A stretch of 43,875 nt of DNA from CAXBNB01 sp040151475 (GTDB lineage Bacteria > Bacteroidota > Bacteroidia > Cytophagales > Cyclobacteriaceae). Each line of letters starts with the position of its first letter. Position 1 is the first letter of the stretch. Shown here piece after piece: positions 1 to 8,485 of the stretch. The position numbers and the translations under genes are program-made. The stretch lies in assembly GCF_040151475.1 (NCBI RefSeq), contig NZ_JBDKWG010000093.1:1-43875 (forward strand), read 5' to 3'. The notes below the pieces were generated by a model, which saw only the letters and a list, made by a program, of their open reading frames with translations, was not told the origin of the DNA and made no database searches.

Positions 1-90
1 CAGTCCGGTTTAGCGCAAAAACAGGAAAAAAAACCAAAACCAAAACCGTATTCGAAAAAGGGACGATCAAAATCTAATTTTAGGTTCTGA
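1..90 (+). CDS. C-terminal tail of an upstream gene (partial)
   Basis: Frame 1 is open from the window edge to TGA at 88-90 and encodes 29 residues that end in a Lys/Pro-rich basic stretch (KPKPKPYSKKGRSKSNFRF). Such tails are common at the ends of RNA-binding proteins such as DEAD-box helicases and RNA-modifying enzymes, but no domain is visible, so the function cannot be named. A second frame is also open over most of this stretch, so the reading frame itself is only probable. Confidence 0.4.
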   Translation, partial: QSGLAQKQEKKPKPKPYSKKGRSKSNFRF

Positions 91-117
91 AAATTGAATT
101 TTTTACTCTCCTGATTA

Positions 118-2736
118 TTGAAAGTCCGACAGACTCCTAGAGTCTTGAAATCTCAAAAACCTATACCCCCCAAACTCGCCGAAAGCTTCCTTTCATGGTT
201 CTGCAAAGGAGAACTGCTGGAGGAAATTCTGGGGGACTTATATGAATACCATGAGGAGTTGCTTGACAAACCTGATTGGAAAAGAAAACTTTTCTACTGG
301 TTTCATGTATTCCACTTTCTCAGGCCTTTTGCAATAAAAAAAACAAAGCCAAGTCAATCAAATACTACTGCCATGTTCAGACATAATTTTCTTATCACCT
401 TCCGAAATTTCAAGCGTTACAAAAGTTCATTTTTTATCAACTTGATTGGCCTATCAACAGGATTGGTTTGCATCTTACTAATTTATTTATGGGTACGTGA
501 TGAGCTTGCTATGGATAAGTTTCACACCAATGACCACAGACTTTACCAGATGTTGGAAAACGTAGATCAAGGAACGGGAATGATAACCCGTCACAGTACA
601 TCAGGCCCAACCGCCAAAGCTTTGGCAGAAGAAATGCCTGAAGTTGAATATGCAGCAATGACGACTTGGGTATCCGATTACACGCTTTCATTTAATAGTA
701 AAGATGTAACGGGAAAAGGAATATACGCCAGCAAAGATTATTTTCAACTGTTTTCCTACAAGCTCATTCAGGGAAAAAGCAATCAAGTTTTAGCTGATAA
801 AAAATCGATAGTACTGTCAAAAAATCTTGCAGTTAGTCTATTTGGTACAACGGAAGATGTAGTCGGCAAAATTCTAGAGTGGCAGCATGAAGAGAAATAT
901 CAGGTTTCTGGTATTTTTGAGAACTCTCCAAATAATTCTTCTGTTCAGTTTGACTTTCTCTTGACATTCGAAGGATTCCTAGATAATAATAAGTGGGCAA
1001 CCAATTGGTTTAATACTTCACCAAGCACCTTTTTGCTAATGAAAGAGGGTGTTGATATTCAAGACTTCAATTTAAAAATTGTAGATTTAGTTCGAACCAA
1101 AACAGAGGGAAAAGCCAGTCATAGGACTCCATTCATCACTCCATATTCGGATGTTTACCTTTATAATAAATATGAAAATGGTGTTCAGTCAGGGGGACGG
1201 ATTACTTATGTAAAGCTCTTTTCGATCATTGCACTATTCATATTGGTAATCGCATGTATCAATTTTATGAATCTATCTACGGCAAGAGCTTCCAGAAGAA
1301 TTAAAGAAGTTGGAATTAAGAAGGCACTTGGGGCATATAGGGCAACACTTATTGCACAATATTTGGGAGAATCCATTCTGCTATCTTTTTTATCCTTGGT
1401 TATTTCAATATTGATTGTCGTTGTGCTGCTTCCTCAATTCAGTGACATTACTGGGAAGCAACTTCAAATCGAACTCAACTTATCTCTCTTAACTTGTTTA
1501 TCGGTTGTTGTTTTGGTAACGGGTCTGTTGGCAGGTAGCTATCCAGCCCTGTATCTTTCAAAATTTAATCCTATCTCTATGTTTAAAAATAACCTCAGCG
1601 GAGGTGTTGGAGAGTTGTGGGTTCGAAAAGGATTGGTCATTTTTCAATTTACGATTTCTATCGTACTCATTATTTCGGTTTTAGTGGTATACAAGCAAAT
1701 TGAATTTACACAGAATAAGAATTTAGGATATAAAAAAGACAATATATTAATTATTGATAGAAATGGACAGTTAGGAAATGACAGAAAACTAAAAACCTTT
1801 ATTACCGAAATACAGAACCTTCCCGGGATTGAAATAGCTGCAAGTTCCGGACACGATATGACAGGCCACAATGGTGGTACGTATGGCTTATTCTGGCCTG
1901 GAAAAGACCCTGAAGATAGAACTGAATTTGAAAGGATGCCAATAACACATGGGATGTTGGATGTACTTGGTATTGAAATGAAGGAAGGAAGGGCATTTTC
2001 AGAAGAATTCCCTTCAGATAGTAGCAAAATTATATTTAACGAAGCTGGGATTGATTTTATGGGATTGACAGACCCTATTGGGAAAGTGGTCAAATTATGG
2101 GGAGAAGAACGGCAGATAATAGGTGTAGTTAAGAATTTTCATTTTGAGTCTTTTCATGAAAATGTAAAACCATTGTTTTTTTGGCTCTCACCAAATAGAA
2201 CGGAATATGTTATGGCTAGAGTAGAAAAAGGAAAAGAGCAAGAAGCCATTCAAAACCTTGAAAAATTTCACGCAGACTTCAATCCGAATTTCCCAATAAA
2301 TTATCGTTTTTTAGATACTGACTATCAAGCACTTTACGAATCAGAAAAGCGAGTATCTGTTCTTTCCAGCTATTTTGCTGGTATTGCCATTCTTATTTCG
2401 TGCCTGGGTCTTTTTGGGCTAGTAGCCTTTACTGCTGAGCGTAGATTGAAAGAAATTGGCATTAGAAAAATACTTGGCTCAAGTTCGTTTGGCATCATTG
2501 GACTACTCTCCTTCGATCTTACCAAGATGGTTATTTTGGCTATTCTAATTGGTCTGCCTATGAGTTACTTTATTGCTGACGAATGGCTTGATGGTTTCGC
2601 TTTTAGAATTACTCTGGAATGGTGGTTCTTCTTTGGAGCTGGTTTTATGGCTCTTCTTATCGCATGGCTCACTATTAGTTTTCAAATCTTAAAAACTGCT
2701 AATGTTAATCCAATTGAGTGTCTAAGAGATGAATAA
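118..2736 (+). CDS. MacB/FtsX-type ABC transporter permease with N-terminal permease prefix domain
   Basis: This is an 872-aa inner-membrane protein, probably the permease of a MacB-like exporter. Residues 1-75 form a soluble prefix (PPKLAESFLSWFCKGELLEE...) of the kind found in front of many Cytophagales permeases. A first membrane helix lies near 103-126 and a periplasmic MacB_PCD-like domain near 130-350. An FtsX block follows near 365-490 (helix about 368-390, then RRIKEVGIKKALGA), and a second half starts near 505 and ends in another FtsX block near 750 (RRLKEIGIRKILGSS). The duplicated EIGI(R/K)K(I/A)LG motif is typical. The start is TTG: an in-frame stop lies two codons upstream, and the prefix would be lost with the next ATG (374). 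No ATPase gene is adjacent. Family assignment is firm; the substrate is unknown. Confidence 0.88.
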   Translation: MKVRQTPRVLKSQKPIPPKLAESFLSWFCKGELLEEILGDLYEYHEELLDKPDWKRKLFYWFHVFHFLRPFAIKKTKPSQSNTTAMFRHNFLITFRNFKRYKSSFFINLIGLSTGLVCILLIYLWVRDELAMDKFHTNDHRLYQMLENVDQGTGMITRHSTSGPTAKALAEEMPEVEYAAMTTWVSDYTLSFNSKDVTGKGIYASKDYFQLFSYKLIQGKSNQVLADKKSIVLSKNLAVSLFGTTEDVVGKILEWQHEEKYQVSGIFENSPNNSSVQFDFLLTFEGFLDNNKWATNWFNTSPSTFLLMKEGVDIQDFNLKIVDLVRTKTEGKASHRTPFITPYSDVYLYNKYENGVQSGGRITYVKLFSIIALFILVIACINFMNLSTARASRRIKEVGIKKALGAYRATLIAQYLGESILLSFLSLVISILIVVVLLPQFSDITGKQLQIELNLSLLTCLSVVVLVTGLLAGSYPALYLSKFNPISMFKNNLSGGVGELWVRKGLVIFQFTISIVLIISVLVVYKQIEFTQNKNLGYKKDNILIIDRNGQLGNDRKLKTFITEIQNLPGIEIAASSGHDMTGHNGGTYGLFWPGKDPEDRTEFERMPITHGMLDVLGIEMKEGRAFSEEFPSDSSKIIFNEAGIDFMGLTDPIGKVVKLWGEERQIIGVVKNFHFESFHENVKPLFFWLSPNRTEYVMARVEKGKEQEAIQNLEKFHADFNPNFPINYRFLDTDYQALYESEKRVSVLSSYFAGIAILISCLGLFGLVAFTAERRLKEIGIRKILGSSSFGIIGLLSFDLTKMVILAILIGLPMSYFIADEWLDGFAFRITLEWWFFFGAGFMALLIAWLTISFQILKTANVNPIECLRDE

Positions 2737-2968
2737 CTCTAAACTACTCAAATTCGCCGAAGACTTTCTCTCACAGTACTGCAAAGGAGACTCCTTGAAG
2801 AGTTACTGGATAAACCTGATAGGAAAAGAAGACTGTTTTACTGGTTTCATGTGCGTCATTTATTGAGGTCTTTTGCATTGAAAATCAAACCACTCTAATT
2901 CTTCAGTTATGCTAAGACATTTAATCTTATTTCGACACATTTCAGACACAACAAAACCACTTTTTAAG
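2729..2968 (+). pseudogene. Decayed 5' end of a second, paralogous FtsX-type permease
   Basis: An ATG at 2729 overlaps the stop of the preceding permease and opens a 45-codon frame that ends at TGA 2864-2866. Read across frames, the segment matches the start of that permease: FAEDFLSQYCKGD against LAESFLSWFCKGE, then LLDKPDRKRRLFYWFH against LLDKPDWKRKLFYWFH, then an MLRH... stretch from ATG 2909 against MFRHNF. Relative to the intact gene about 34 nt are missing between the CKGD and LLDKP segments, which shifts the frame. A stop (TAA, in ccactctaattc) follows the LKIKPL stretch. Nothing of the PCD or FtsX domains remains. The overlapping start suggests a former tandem, translationally coupled copy lost by deletion. 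Confidence 0.8.
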
Positions 2969-3025
2969 GAACAACCAGTTAACCCGATATCAAAAAATTG
3001 AAGTTATCATCAAATAGTTGATGAC

Positions 3026-4069
3026 TTAGGATTTGGATCGGATTTCTCTCCTCATAAACAGATAATAACTGACTGAAAAGCAAACTACCGTAAGAGCTGT
3101 AAGACCTGTGAGTTGTGGCCAAACCAGTAATAAACTCTGTCCAAGTGGCAGTGGCCCGGGTATAGCCCCCTGAAGCTGCTCCATTGAGAGTGGCCCCAAA
3201 GTACGTACTGTTGGAGTTAAAAGTGTAGAGGTGGCCTCATTATAAAGTTCGTTGGGCATTACTTGCGACAAGCTGAATTTCAATTTTTCATAGAAATAGA
3301 CTGCTCTTTGTGAGGCAAACTTTGAGGGCTGAAAAGCTTTGGTAATTATATTGACTATGAGGGGATAAAACATCGTGAAAAACAACCACACTCCTATGCC
3401 TGACAGGGCAGATGTAGCTGATTGTTTGAACCGAACCGAAAATAAAATGGATAGGTTCAACCAAAAAGACACATATACTACACTTAACAAGGTAAAGAAA
3501 ATTATCCGCAGAAATTCCTCAGCAGTTGGTGGAATCCCCACAACTATCAATCCTGTACCCAGAACCGTGAAACTCAGAGCAAAAAACAAAATACCCAATA
3601 CGATTATTGAAGCGACAAATTTTGCATTGAGGATGTAGTCTCGTGGTATGGGCTGAGCCAGAATGCGGCTTAGAGTTCCCCTGTTCTGCTCTGAATTAAC
3701 GGCATCAAATCCCATACTAACCCCCATTAATGGTCCTAAAAATCCTACAAACACAAAAAATGAGGGAAGTGTACCATCTGAAATGGTAAACAGCTTCAAA
3801 AAGAAAAATGCGTTTTCAACATTTCCTGAATCAGCTATCTTATCAAGATTAGTCAGTGCGGTATATATTGACCCAATACATGTAAGTACAATAATAGCAA
3901 TCAGGATCATCACTCGCCAACTTCGAATATGGTCTGCAATTTCCTTTTGTACCATCGACCAAAACGGATGAACAGCCTGATCTCCCGGTACTTTATCTTG
4001 CTGAGAAAAAAACAAAACCAATTTTGCCCATATTGAGCTCTCTATAACCTTTTCTGTTGAATTATTCAT
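3026..4069 (-). CDS. ABC-2 type transporter permease
   Basis: This is a 347-aa polytopic inner-membrane protein with about six hydrophobic segments (for example SWRVMILIAIIVLTCIGSIY and FFVFVGFLGPLMGVSMGFDA) and the conserved NSEQNRGTLSRILAQPIPR stretch typical of NosY/ABC2_membrane_2 permeases. It is the last gene of the NEW3-ATPase-permease operon, and its start overlaps the ATPase stop (ATGAATAA). I chose ATG 4069 because AAGGAGGT at 4077-4084 sits 7 nt upstream; ATG 4075 would leave only 1 nt, and upstream in-frame starts lie inside the ATPase gene. It probably forms a dimeric channel with the ATPase. The transported substrate cannot be read from the sequence. Confidence 0.85.
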   Translation of the reverse strand: MNNSTEKVIESSIWAKLVLFFSQQDKVPGDQAVHPFWSMVQKEIADHIRSWRVMILIAIIVLTCIGSIYTALTNLDKIADSGNVENAFFFLKLFTISDGTLPSFFVFVGFLGPLMGVSMGFDAVNSEQNRGTLSRILAQPIPRDYILNAKFVASIIVLGILFFALSFTVLGTGLIVVGIPPTAEEFLRIIFFTLLSVVYVSFWLNLSILFSVRFKQSATSALSGIGVWLFFTMFYPLIVNIITKAFQPSKFASQRAVYFYEKLKFSLSQVMPNELYNEATSTLLTPTVRTLGPLSMEQLQGAIPGPLPLGQSLLLVWPQLTGLTALTVVCFSVSYYLFMRREIRSKS

Positions 4070-5021
4070 CTTCATTACCTCCTTCAAAATAACGATGATA
4101 GATATCATCCAATCCGTATTCTTTTTTGTATAAGTGGCTCAAACCCACCCCGGAATCTATGATGGTTTTAGATATTTGATTTGAAATATCCTGAGTGCAT
4201 TCTATCCGCCAAATGTCACCCTCGACCTGTACTGACTCCACTGTCTCAATATTTTTAACTTTATTCAGTAAGGTAGTTTTCTCACTATTTCCATTTGCTG
4301 CCAAACCAACTTCAATGGTGTATGCACCACTATTGAACAATTGCTTTGCCAGCGAATCAACATTGCCTTCTGCTAATAATTTCCCTTTAACGAATATACC
4401 CACCCGATCGCACACTTGCTGTACCTGATGCAAATGGTGGGAAGAAAAAAGCACTGTAATTCCATCTTGTTTACTGAGTTGAACAATAAGTTCCAAAAAT
4501 GCCTTTACACCAGTAGGGTCAATCCCCAAAGTAGGTTCATCGAGGATAATGACTTCAGGGTTTTTGATCAATACATCAGCAAGTCCCAGGCGTTGGCGCA
4601 TTCCACGTGAATATTTACCAGCCTTTTTATGCATGTCTTCCGACAAGCCTACTCTTTCCAGTAGCTGCAACGACCTTTTTTGAGCCTCAATCCCCGAAAC
4701 GCTGTTTAACCTGGCAGTGTACATAAGGTTTTCAAAACCAGTGAGGTCATCGTAAAAACCTACATCTTCGGGCAAATAGCCAACCTTTTGTTTTACATTT
4801 ATGGGATTCCTTTCAGGGTCAATGTTACATACTTTCACACTCCCCGAATCAGACTCGGATAAGCCCATCAACATAAGGATGGTTGTAGATTTCCCTGCTC
4901 CATTAGGACCCAGAAGTCCAAAAACCTCTCCCTTTTCTATAGACAGATTTAGTTTGTCAACAGCAGTGTAGCTCCCATACTTTTTTGTGAGGTCGGATAT
5001 TTCTATAACTGGAGTGCTCAT
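4062..5021 (-). CDS. ABC transporter ATP-binding protein (CcmA/NosF-like)
   Basis: This 319-aa cytoplasmic ATPase energises the adjacent permease. Visible motifs are Walker A GPNGAGKST (38-46), a signature variant YSRGMRQR (137-144, with SRG in place of SGG), Walker B VIILDEPT (157-164, catalytic E162), D-loop GIDPTG, and switch His H195 in SSHH. A variable C-terminal domain of about 100 residues follows, as in DUF4162-type drug and multi-subunit exporters. The start at 5021 is fixed by AAGGAGGT at 5027-5034. The gene begins 3 nt after the NEW3 stop and overlaps the start of the permease, so the three proteins probably act as one complex. Confidence 0.93.
   Translation of the reverse strand: MSTPVIEISDLTKKYGSYTAVDKLNLSIEKGEVFGLLGPNGAGKSTTILMLMGLSESDSGSVKVCNIDPERNPINVKQKVGYLPEDVGFYDDLTGFENLMYTARLNSVSGIEAQKRSLQLLERVGLSEDMHKKAGKYSRGMRQRLGLADVLIKNPEVIILDEPTLGIDPTGVKAFLELIVQLSKQDGITVLFSSHHLHQVQQVCDRVGIFVKGKLLAEGNVDSLAKQLFNSGAYTIEVGLAANGNSEKTTLLNKVKNIETVESVQVEGDIWRIECTQDISNQISKTIIDSGVGLSHLYKKEYGLDDIYHRYFEGGNEDE
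4077..4084 (-). promoter_or_regulatory. Strong Shine-Dalgarno sequence for the ABC permease
   Basis: On the minus strand AAGGAGGT lies 7 nt before ATG 4069 and is embedded in the last codons of the ATPase gene (…GAA GGA GGT AAT…). It is a perfect anti-SD match and decides the start. Such a site is unusual here, since most genes in the window lack a recognisable SD. Confidence 0.75.
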
Positions 5022-5024
5022 ACC

Positions 5025-6173
5025 CTACCTCCTTCCGTATTTTCGGACAAGATAATACACACCTCCGAGTGCTCCTGCTATGATCAACACCCCGAGCCAA
5101 CCCCAAAGCAAAGGTGTTTTAACCGAAATCCTAAATGCTGTTTTGGAAGATACTTCAGGAGTTTGAGCAGTAATATTGGTTACATAATCTCCGGGAATAG
5201 CCTTGTCATCCGCTTTGATTGTAGCGAATACGGGTACACTACCTCCCGCTTCCAGGTGGATAACCGTATCAGGTTTGAATGTGACATCCCAGTTTTTAGG
5301 TTTTGAAGCACTGAACCTAATATTATTCAACTCACTTGAACTGGTATTTCTGATAAGCAACTCCACCCTCTTTTCACTTCCTGCTGTTATACCAGTACTC
5401 AGCAGTCCGTTTGGAGTAGTCAGTTCCATTTCATAAGAACCTGTAATGACAACTTCCAATTCTATGACTGCAGAAGTAGAACTGGTTACTGCCTGGATCG
5501 GTATTTTATATGTTCCAGCTTCAATATTATGCGGTGGTTTGATTTCTACTGTGATCTTAGAGGTAGCATTGGCATCAATCTCTACAGCAGTCGCTTGCTT
5601 GTAATTGGGTTTAAAAATCACATTCCACCCACGGAGAGAACTTGCCCGGAGAGAATAGAGCTGTTTTTCACCTGTATGATTTTTCAGTTCTGTTTGAAAA
5701 GTAAAAGTAGATTTGGCATGACCTTGCATATTCGCCTGTTCGGAAGTGAATTCTGTTTTATATGTTCCCTGCTCAGAAACTTCCACTGCCAAAGGAAGTA
5801 TCCCAAAATTTCTGGCAACCACATTGAACCTGTGCATTCCTTTGTCCACTTTCAAAGGAACATCTACTTTCAGCGAGATGGTTTTTTTCTCTCCGGGCAG
5901 GACAGAAATCTGATTGATAGTCCACCCTCCTGACTTCATAGTATATCCCCACTCCTTAGGAATACCCGACAAGGAAATGTTAACATCCTTGATACTACTA
6001 CCATTGTTAATGACATCTATAGAGTAGTCGATGGATTCTCCCGGTGGAACAGAAATGTTGGTGTAAGGTGTGTAAAGGCTTATTCCGTTTGCTGCATTTG
6101 CAACATTTTGACAGAACAATAAAAGGATTAGTGATGCTAAAGTATAGCTGAAAAATTGCGTACGAACTGACAT
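5025..6173 (-). CDS. NEW3-domain exported membrane protein of the ABC operon
   Basis: This 382-aa protein has a signal peptide (about 1-27, ending ANA), three repeated Ig-like NEW3/COG1470 modules, and a C-terminal membrane helix (about 356-376) followed by a short basic tail (RKYGRR). Module hallmarks recur: PGESIDYSIDVINNGSS, SGIPKEWGY, LPGEKKTISLKVDVP, SLRGWNVIFKP, IEAGTYKIPIQA, KPKNWDVTFKP, and IPGDYVTNITAQT. The domains would face the periplasm with the helix in the inner membrane. NEW3 proteins are found elsewhere beside NosFY-like ABC genes, which fits this operon. The ligand is unknown. No SD precedes ATG 6173, unlike the next two genes. Confidence 0.85.
   Translation of the reverse strand: MSVRTQFFSYTLASLILLLFCQNVANAANGISLYTPYTNISVPPGESIDYSIDVINNGSSIKDVNISLSGIPKEWGYTMKSGGWTINQISVLPGEKKTISLKVDVPLKVDKGMHRFNVVARNFGILPLAVEVSEQGTYKTEFTSEQANMQGHAKSTFTFQTELKNHTGEKQLYSLRASSLRGWNVIFKPNYKQATAVEIDANATSKITVEIKPPHNIEAGTYKIPIQAVTSSTSAVIELEVVITGSYEMELTTPNGLLSTGITAGSEKRVELLIRNTSSSELNNIRFSASKPKNWDVTFKPDTVIHLEAGGSVPVFATIKADDKAIPGDYVTNITAQTPEVSSKTAFRISVKTPLLWGWLGVLIIAGALGGVYYLVRKYGRR
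5027..5034 (-). promoter_or_regulatory. Strong Shine-Dalgarno sequence for the ABC ATPase
   Basis: On the minus strand AAGGAGGT spans the last codons and stop of the NEW3 gene (GGA AGG AGG TAG) and lies 5 nt before ATG 5021. With the matching site at 4077-4084, both internal junctions of this operon have textbook SD sequences. Confidence 0.75.
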
Positions 6174-6333
6174 AAAAAACTTTTTTTATCTTAGATGACT
6201 ATTAATACGGTTTCCAAAAAACGGAAATAAAATTATCTCATGTACTTCTGTTAATGTTGAATGTTATGCTGGCAAATGTAATAATGGAGGATATCATTGA
6301 AAATAGTTAGCATACCGACACAATGTTAAAAAT

Positions 6334-6353
6334 TGTTAAAACTTTTTAACAAA
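6334..6353. repeat. AT-rich inverted repeat between two minus-strand genes
   Basis: TTGTTAAA (6334-6341) and TTTAACAA (6346-6353) form a perfect 8-bp dyad with a 4-nt spacer, inside a run rich in GTTAAAA. It lies in the 258-bp gap (6174-6431) between the end of the outer-membrane gene and the start of the NEW3/ABC operon. It could be an operator for the operon or a weak terminator for the gene before it; low GC makes a strong terminator unlikely. I see nothing else in this gap. Confidence 0.35.
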
Positions 6354-6431
6354 AGTTAAAACCGATCGTCTAAAAAAGTTTTCCTAAAATGAGAGCTTAC
6401 TGAAGAAGTGATGTTGTGGATTAAAAACCCA

Positions 6432-8414
6432 TCACCTGAACTGAATAATCTGAGGACTTGATATGTCAAAGTCTTGAAGCTCCAGATTTCCTATGGTGGA
6501 AAAATTGAAACTGCGGGAAGCTCCTTGAAAAGGAACAGAAGGATAAAAACCAAGACGGAATTGTATGGTATTGAAAGCCAGGTTGTCATTTTTTAATCTC
6601 AGCCCAAATCCGGCTCCATAATAACTATCTCTTCCTCTTGTAGTATTTATCAACCCAAAGTCAAAAAAGGCTAAAAAAGCCGTGCGAAATCCGCCCACAT
6701 AAAAGGGCGTAAAAATTACAGATTCGGTATTGACTACAAATCGTTCTGTTCCGGTCAGGAAAAAATTATATAGCCCTCTGATTCCATTAGCATCATTTAT
6801 ATCAATATAATCCTGTTCTTTTCTTCGGATTCCTTTGGTGTAATCCACCGTAACAAACTGTCGGTATTTGAACAAATTCCATGTATGTAATCGTGAAAAA
6901 TATTCTCCCCTCATCTTTAATACTCCCTGTTCAAGGGTCTTGTGCCTGAAAAAACCACCCAGCTTGAATGTACCCTTGATATAGCCGAATTTTTTCAATA
7001 CCTCCCCTTCTGCAAACTCAATCCCGATATACTCTCTATTGAAGAACTCTCCTATTTGGTATCCGGTAGTAAGTTGCAATGAGGTTCCTACTGGAATATC
7101 TTCAGTTCTTCCAAAATTTCTGATGAGCCGGTCTTTGTAGTAGCCTCTGGAACTTAAGCCCACTCCTATCAGCATGTTGGTTCTGTCATGAAATGCCTGA
7201 TTGTAGTCCAATTGTACTTCCGGACTATCCATAAAATTTCTTCTGGTTATTCTTCCTGAAACGATAAACCTAAGCCTTTCACGGTTCTTCAAAATAGATG
7301 GCACATGCAAGGTTTTAAAGGAACGTGCAAACCAAACATCCTGGAAAACCTCTTTATGGGAAATAATAGTAATTGAATCTGTTACATTATCGAATGCCCG
7401 GAATTGATTGTGGTTTTTACTACTAAACTCTACACCCCCGGCATACTCAATATCCGGGGTATAGAAATTTCGGTACAATTTTATGCCATAGCCATGATTG
7501 GCAAAAGATGTTACATAATTGAGCTCACCTGTGACAAATGAGCCTCCAATGTTTCTAACCAGATAATACCCATCATAACCAATACTATTTTCTCCAATAT
7601 CATCTATAATAATATTGTTTTCATTTTCATGACCTGTACCGAAAATATTAATATTACTGATCCCTATACTAGATGTAGTAGTTTCAGCATCGGTACTGTA
7701 ATCAAATTTCAAGGGGAAAAGGTCTCTGGTTACCACATAGAGATTTGCTTCTTCAGGGCTGCTTCCCTCAGCTACGTATATCCTTGCATCTTTGATATAA
7801 TCAAGCTTTCGAATAAGCCTTTCGTTATCAGCAAGTTCATCGGCTCTAATCACACTTCCTTTCCGTACTATCAGGTTTTGCTGAATGATTTTATCGCTGG
7901 TAGCAATGTGCAATCCATTGATGGTTTTTGTAATTATAGAAGTTTCTAATTTGGTAGTATCCTCTACATTGGTTCCAAAGACCTTAAGCTTCTTCAGATT
8001 TATCTGATTGACAGTGGCTCCATCGTATTTGAGATACCTCTCTTTACTTTCCTCAAAATTTGATTTCTCCGCAGCTTTTTCCTCCGCAAGTTTTTGTTCA
8101 TCCTTTTCAAATAACAAAGTATAGAGTAAGGAGGAATATTTGTTACTGGACAGCTTATTTACCAGAGAATTGTAAAATTCATTGGTACTGTTAAGCGAAT
8201 GCTTCTTTTGATAACAATGCAAAGTGTCCGGTACTACAAAAACCGTATCTCTTGCGACATAATAAGCATCTTTTTCGATTACAAAAAAATGACCTGCTTT
8301 TACCTTAATACTGTCCAGATTCGTTTTTTTTTTCTTGCCTGTATTTTGAGCCCGGCTGTCAACAGAACAGATAATAAACAATACGGCAAAAATCAGTAAC
8401 GAATTTTTTTTCAT
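6432..8414 (-). CDS. BamA/TamA-like outer-membrane beta-barrel protein
   Basis: This 660-aa protein has a signal peptide (MKKNSLLIFAVLFIICSVDSRA). A Lys-rich periplasmic segment follows, then a POTRA-like module near residues 150-215 with the phrase IQQNLIVRKGSVIRADELAD and a DARIYV beta strand. From about 230 to the end there are alternating aromatic strands typical of the bacterial surface antigen barrel (SIGISNINIFGTGHENEN; GAGFGLRLKNDNLAFNTIQ). It is shorter than BamA (usually five POTRAs) and is more likely an accessory barrel than the essential insertase. The start was set at ATG 8414; a longer TTG-initiated frame at 8432 overlaps the -7 element and would precede the transcript start. 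The last residues (IIQFR) lack the usual terminal aromatic. Confidence 0.8.
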   Translation of the reverse strand: MKKNSLLIFAVLFIICSVDSRAQNTGKKKKTNLDSIKVKAGHFFVIEKDAYYVARDTVFVVPDTLHCYQKKHSLNSTNEFYNSLVNKLSSNKYSSLLYTLLFEKDEQKLAEEKAAEKSNFEESKERYLKYDGATVNQINLKKLKVFGTNVEDTTKLETSIITKTINGLHIATSDKIIQQNLIVRKGSVIRADELADNERLIRKLDYIKDARIYVAEGSSPEEANLYVVTRDLFPLKFDYSTDAETTTSSIGISNINIFGTGHENENNIIIDDIGENSIGYDGYYLVRNIGGSFVTGELNYVTSFANHGYGIKLYRNFYTPDIEYAGGVEFSSKNHNQFRAFDNVTDSITIISHKEVFQDVWFARSFKTLHVPSILKNRERLRFIVSGRITRRNFMDSPEVQLDYNQAFHDRTNMLIGVGLSSRGYYKDRLIRNFGRTEDIPVGTSLQLTTGYQIGEFFNREYIGIEFAEGEVLKKFGYIKGTFKLGGFFRHKTLEQGVLKMRGEYFSRLHTWNLFKYRQFVTVDYTKGIRRKEQDYIDINDANGIRGLYNFFLTGTERFVVNTESVIFTPFYVGGFRTAFLAFFDFGLINTTRGRDSYYGAGFGLRLKNDNLAFNTIQFRLGFYPSVPFQGASRSFNFSTIGNLELQDFDISSPQIIQFR

Positions 8415-8429
8415 ACTCCGACAATATAT

Positions 8430-8437
8430 CAAAGATA
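8430..8437 (-). promoter_or_regulatory. Candidate -7 promoter element (TATCTTTG)
   Basis: On the minus strand TATCTTTG matches the Bacteroidota -7 consensus TAnnTTTG and lies 15 nt before ATG 8414. No clear TTG is seen at the -33 position. The site supports ATG 8414 over the upstream TTG, which would fall within the element. Confidence 0.4.
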
Positions 8438-8485
8438 GAAATACTTAAAAAATGGAATGAGTCAATAATTTATACTAACGTCAAA

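Noticed and set aside
1644..2093. 149-aa minus-strand frame opposite the first permease
   Set aside because: It is antisense to an intact FtsX-type permease and has no recognisable motif.
8415..8432. Six-codon N-terminal extension of the outer-membrane protein (TTG start)
   Set aside because: The TTG is part of a TATCTTTG promoter element and the signal peptide begins cleanly at ATG 8414.
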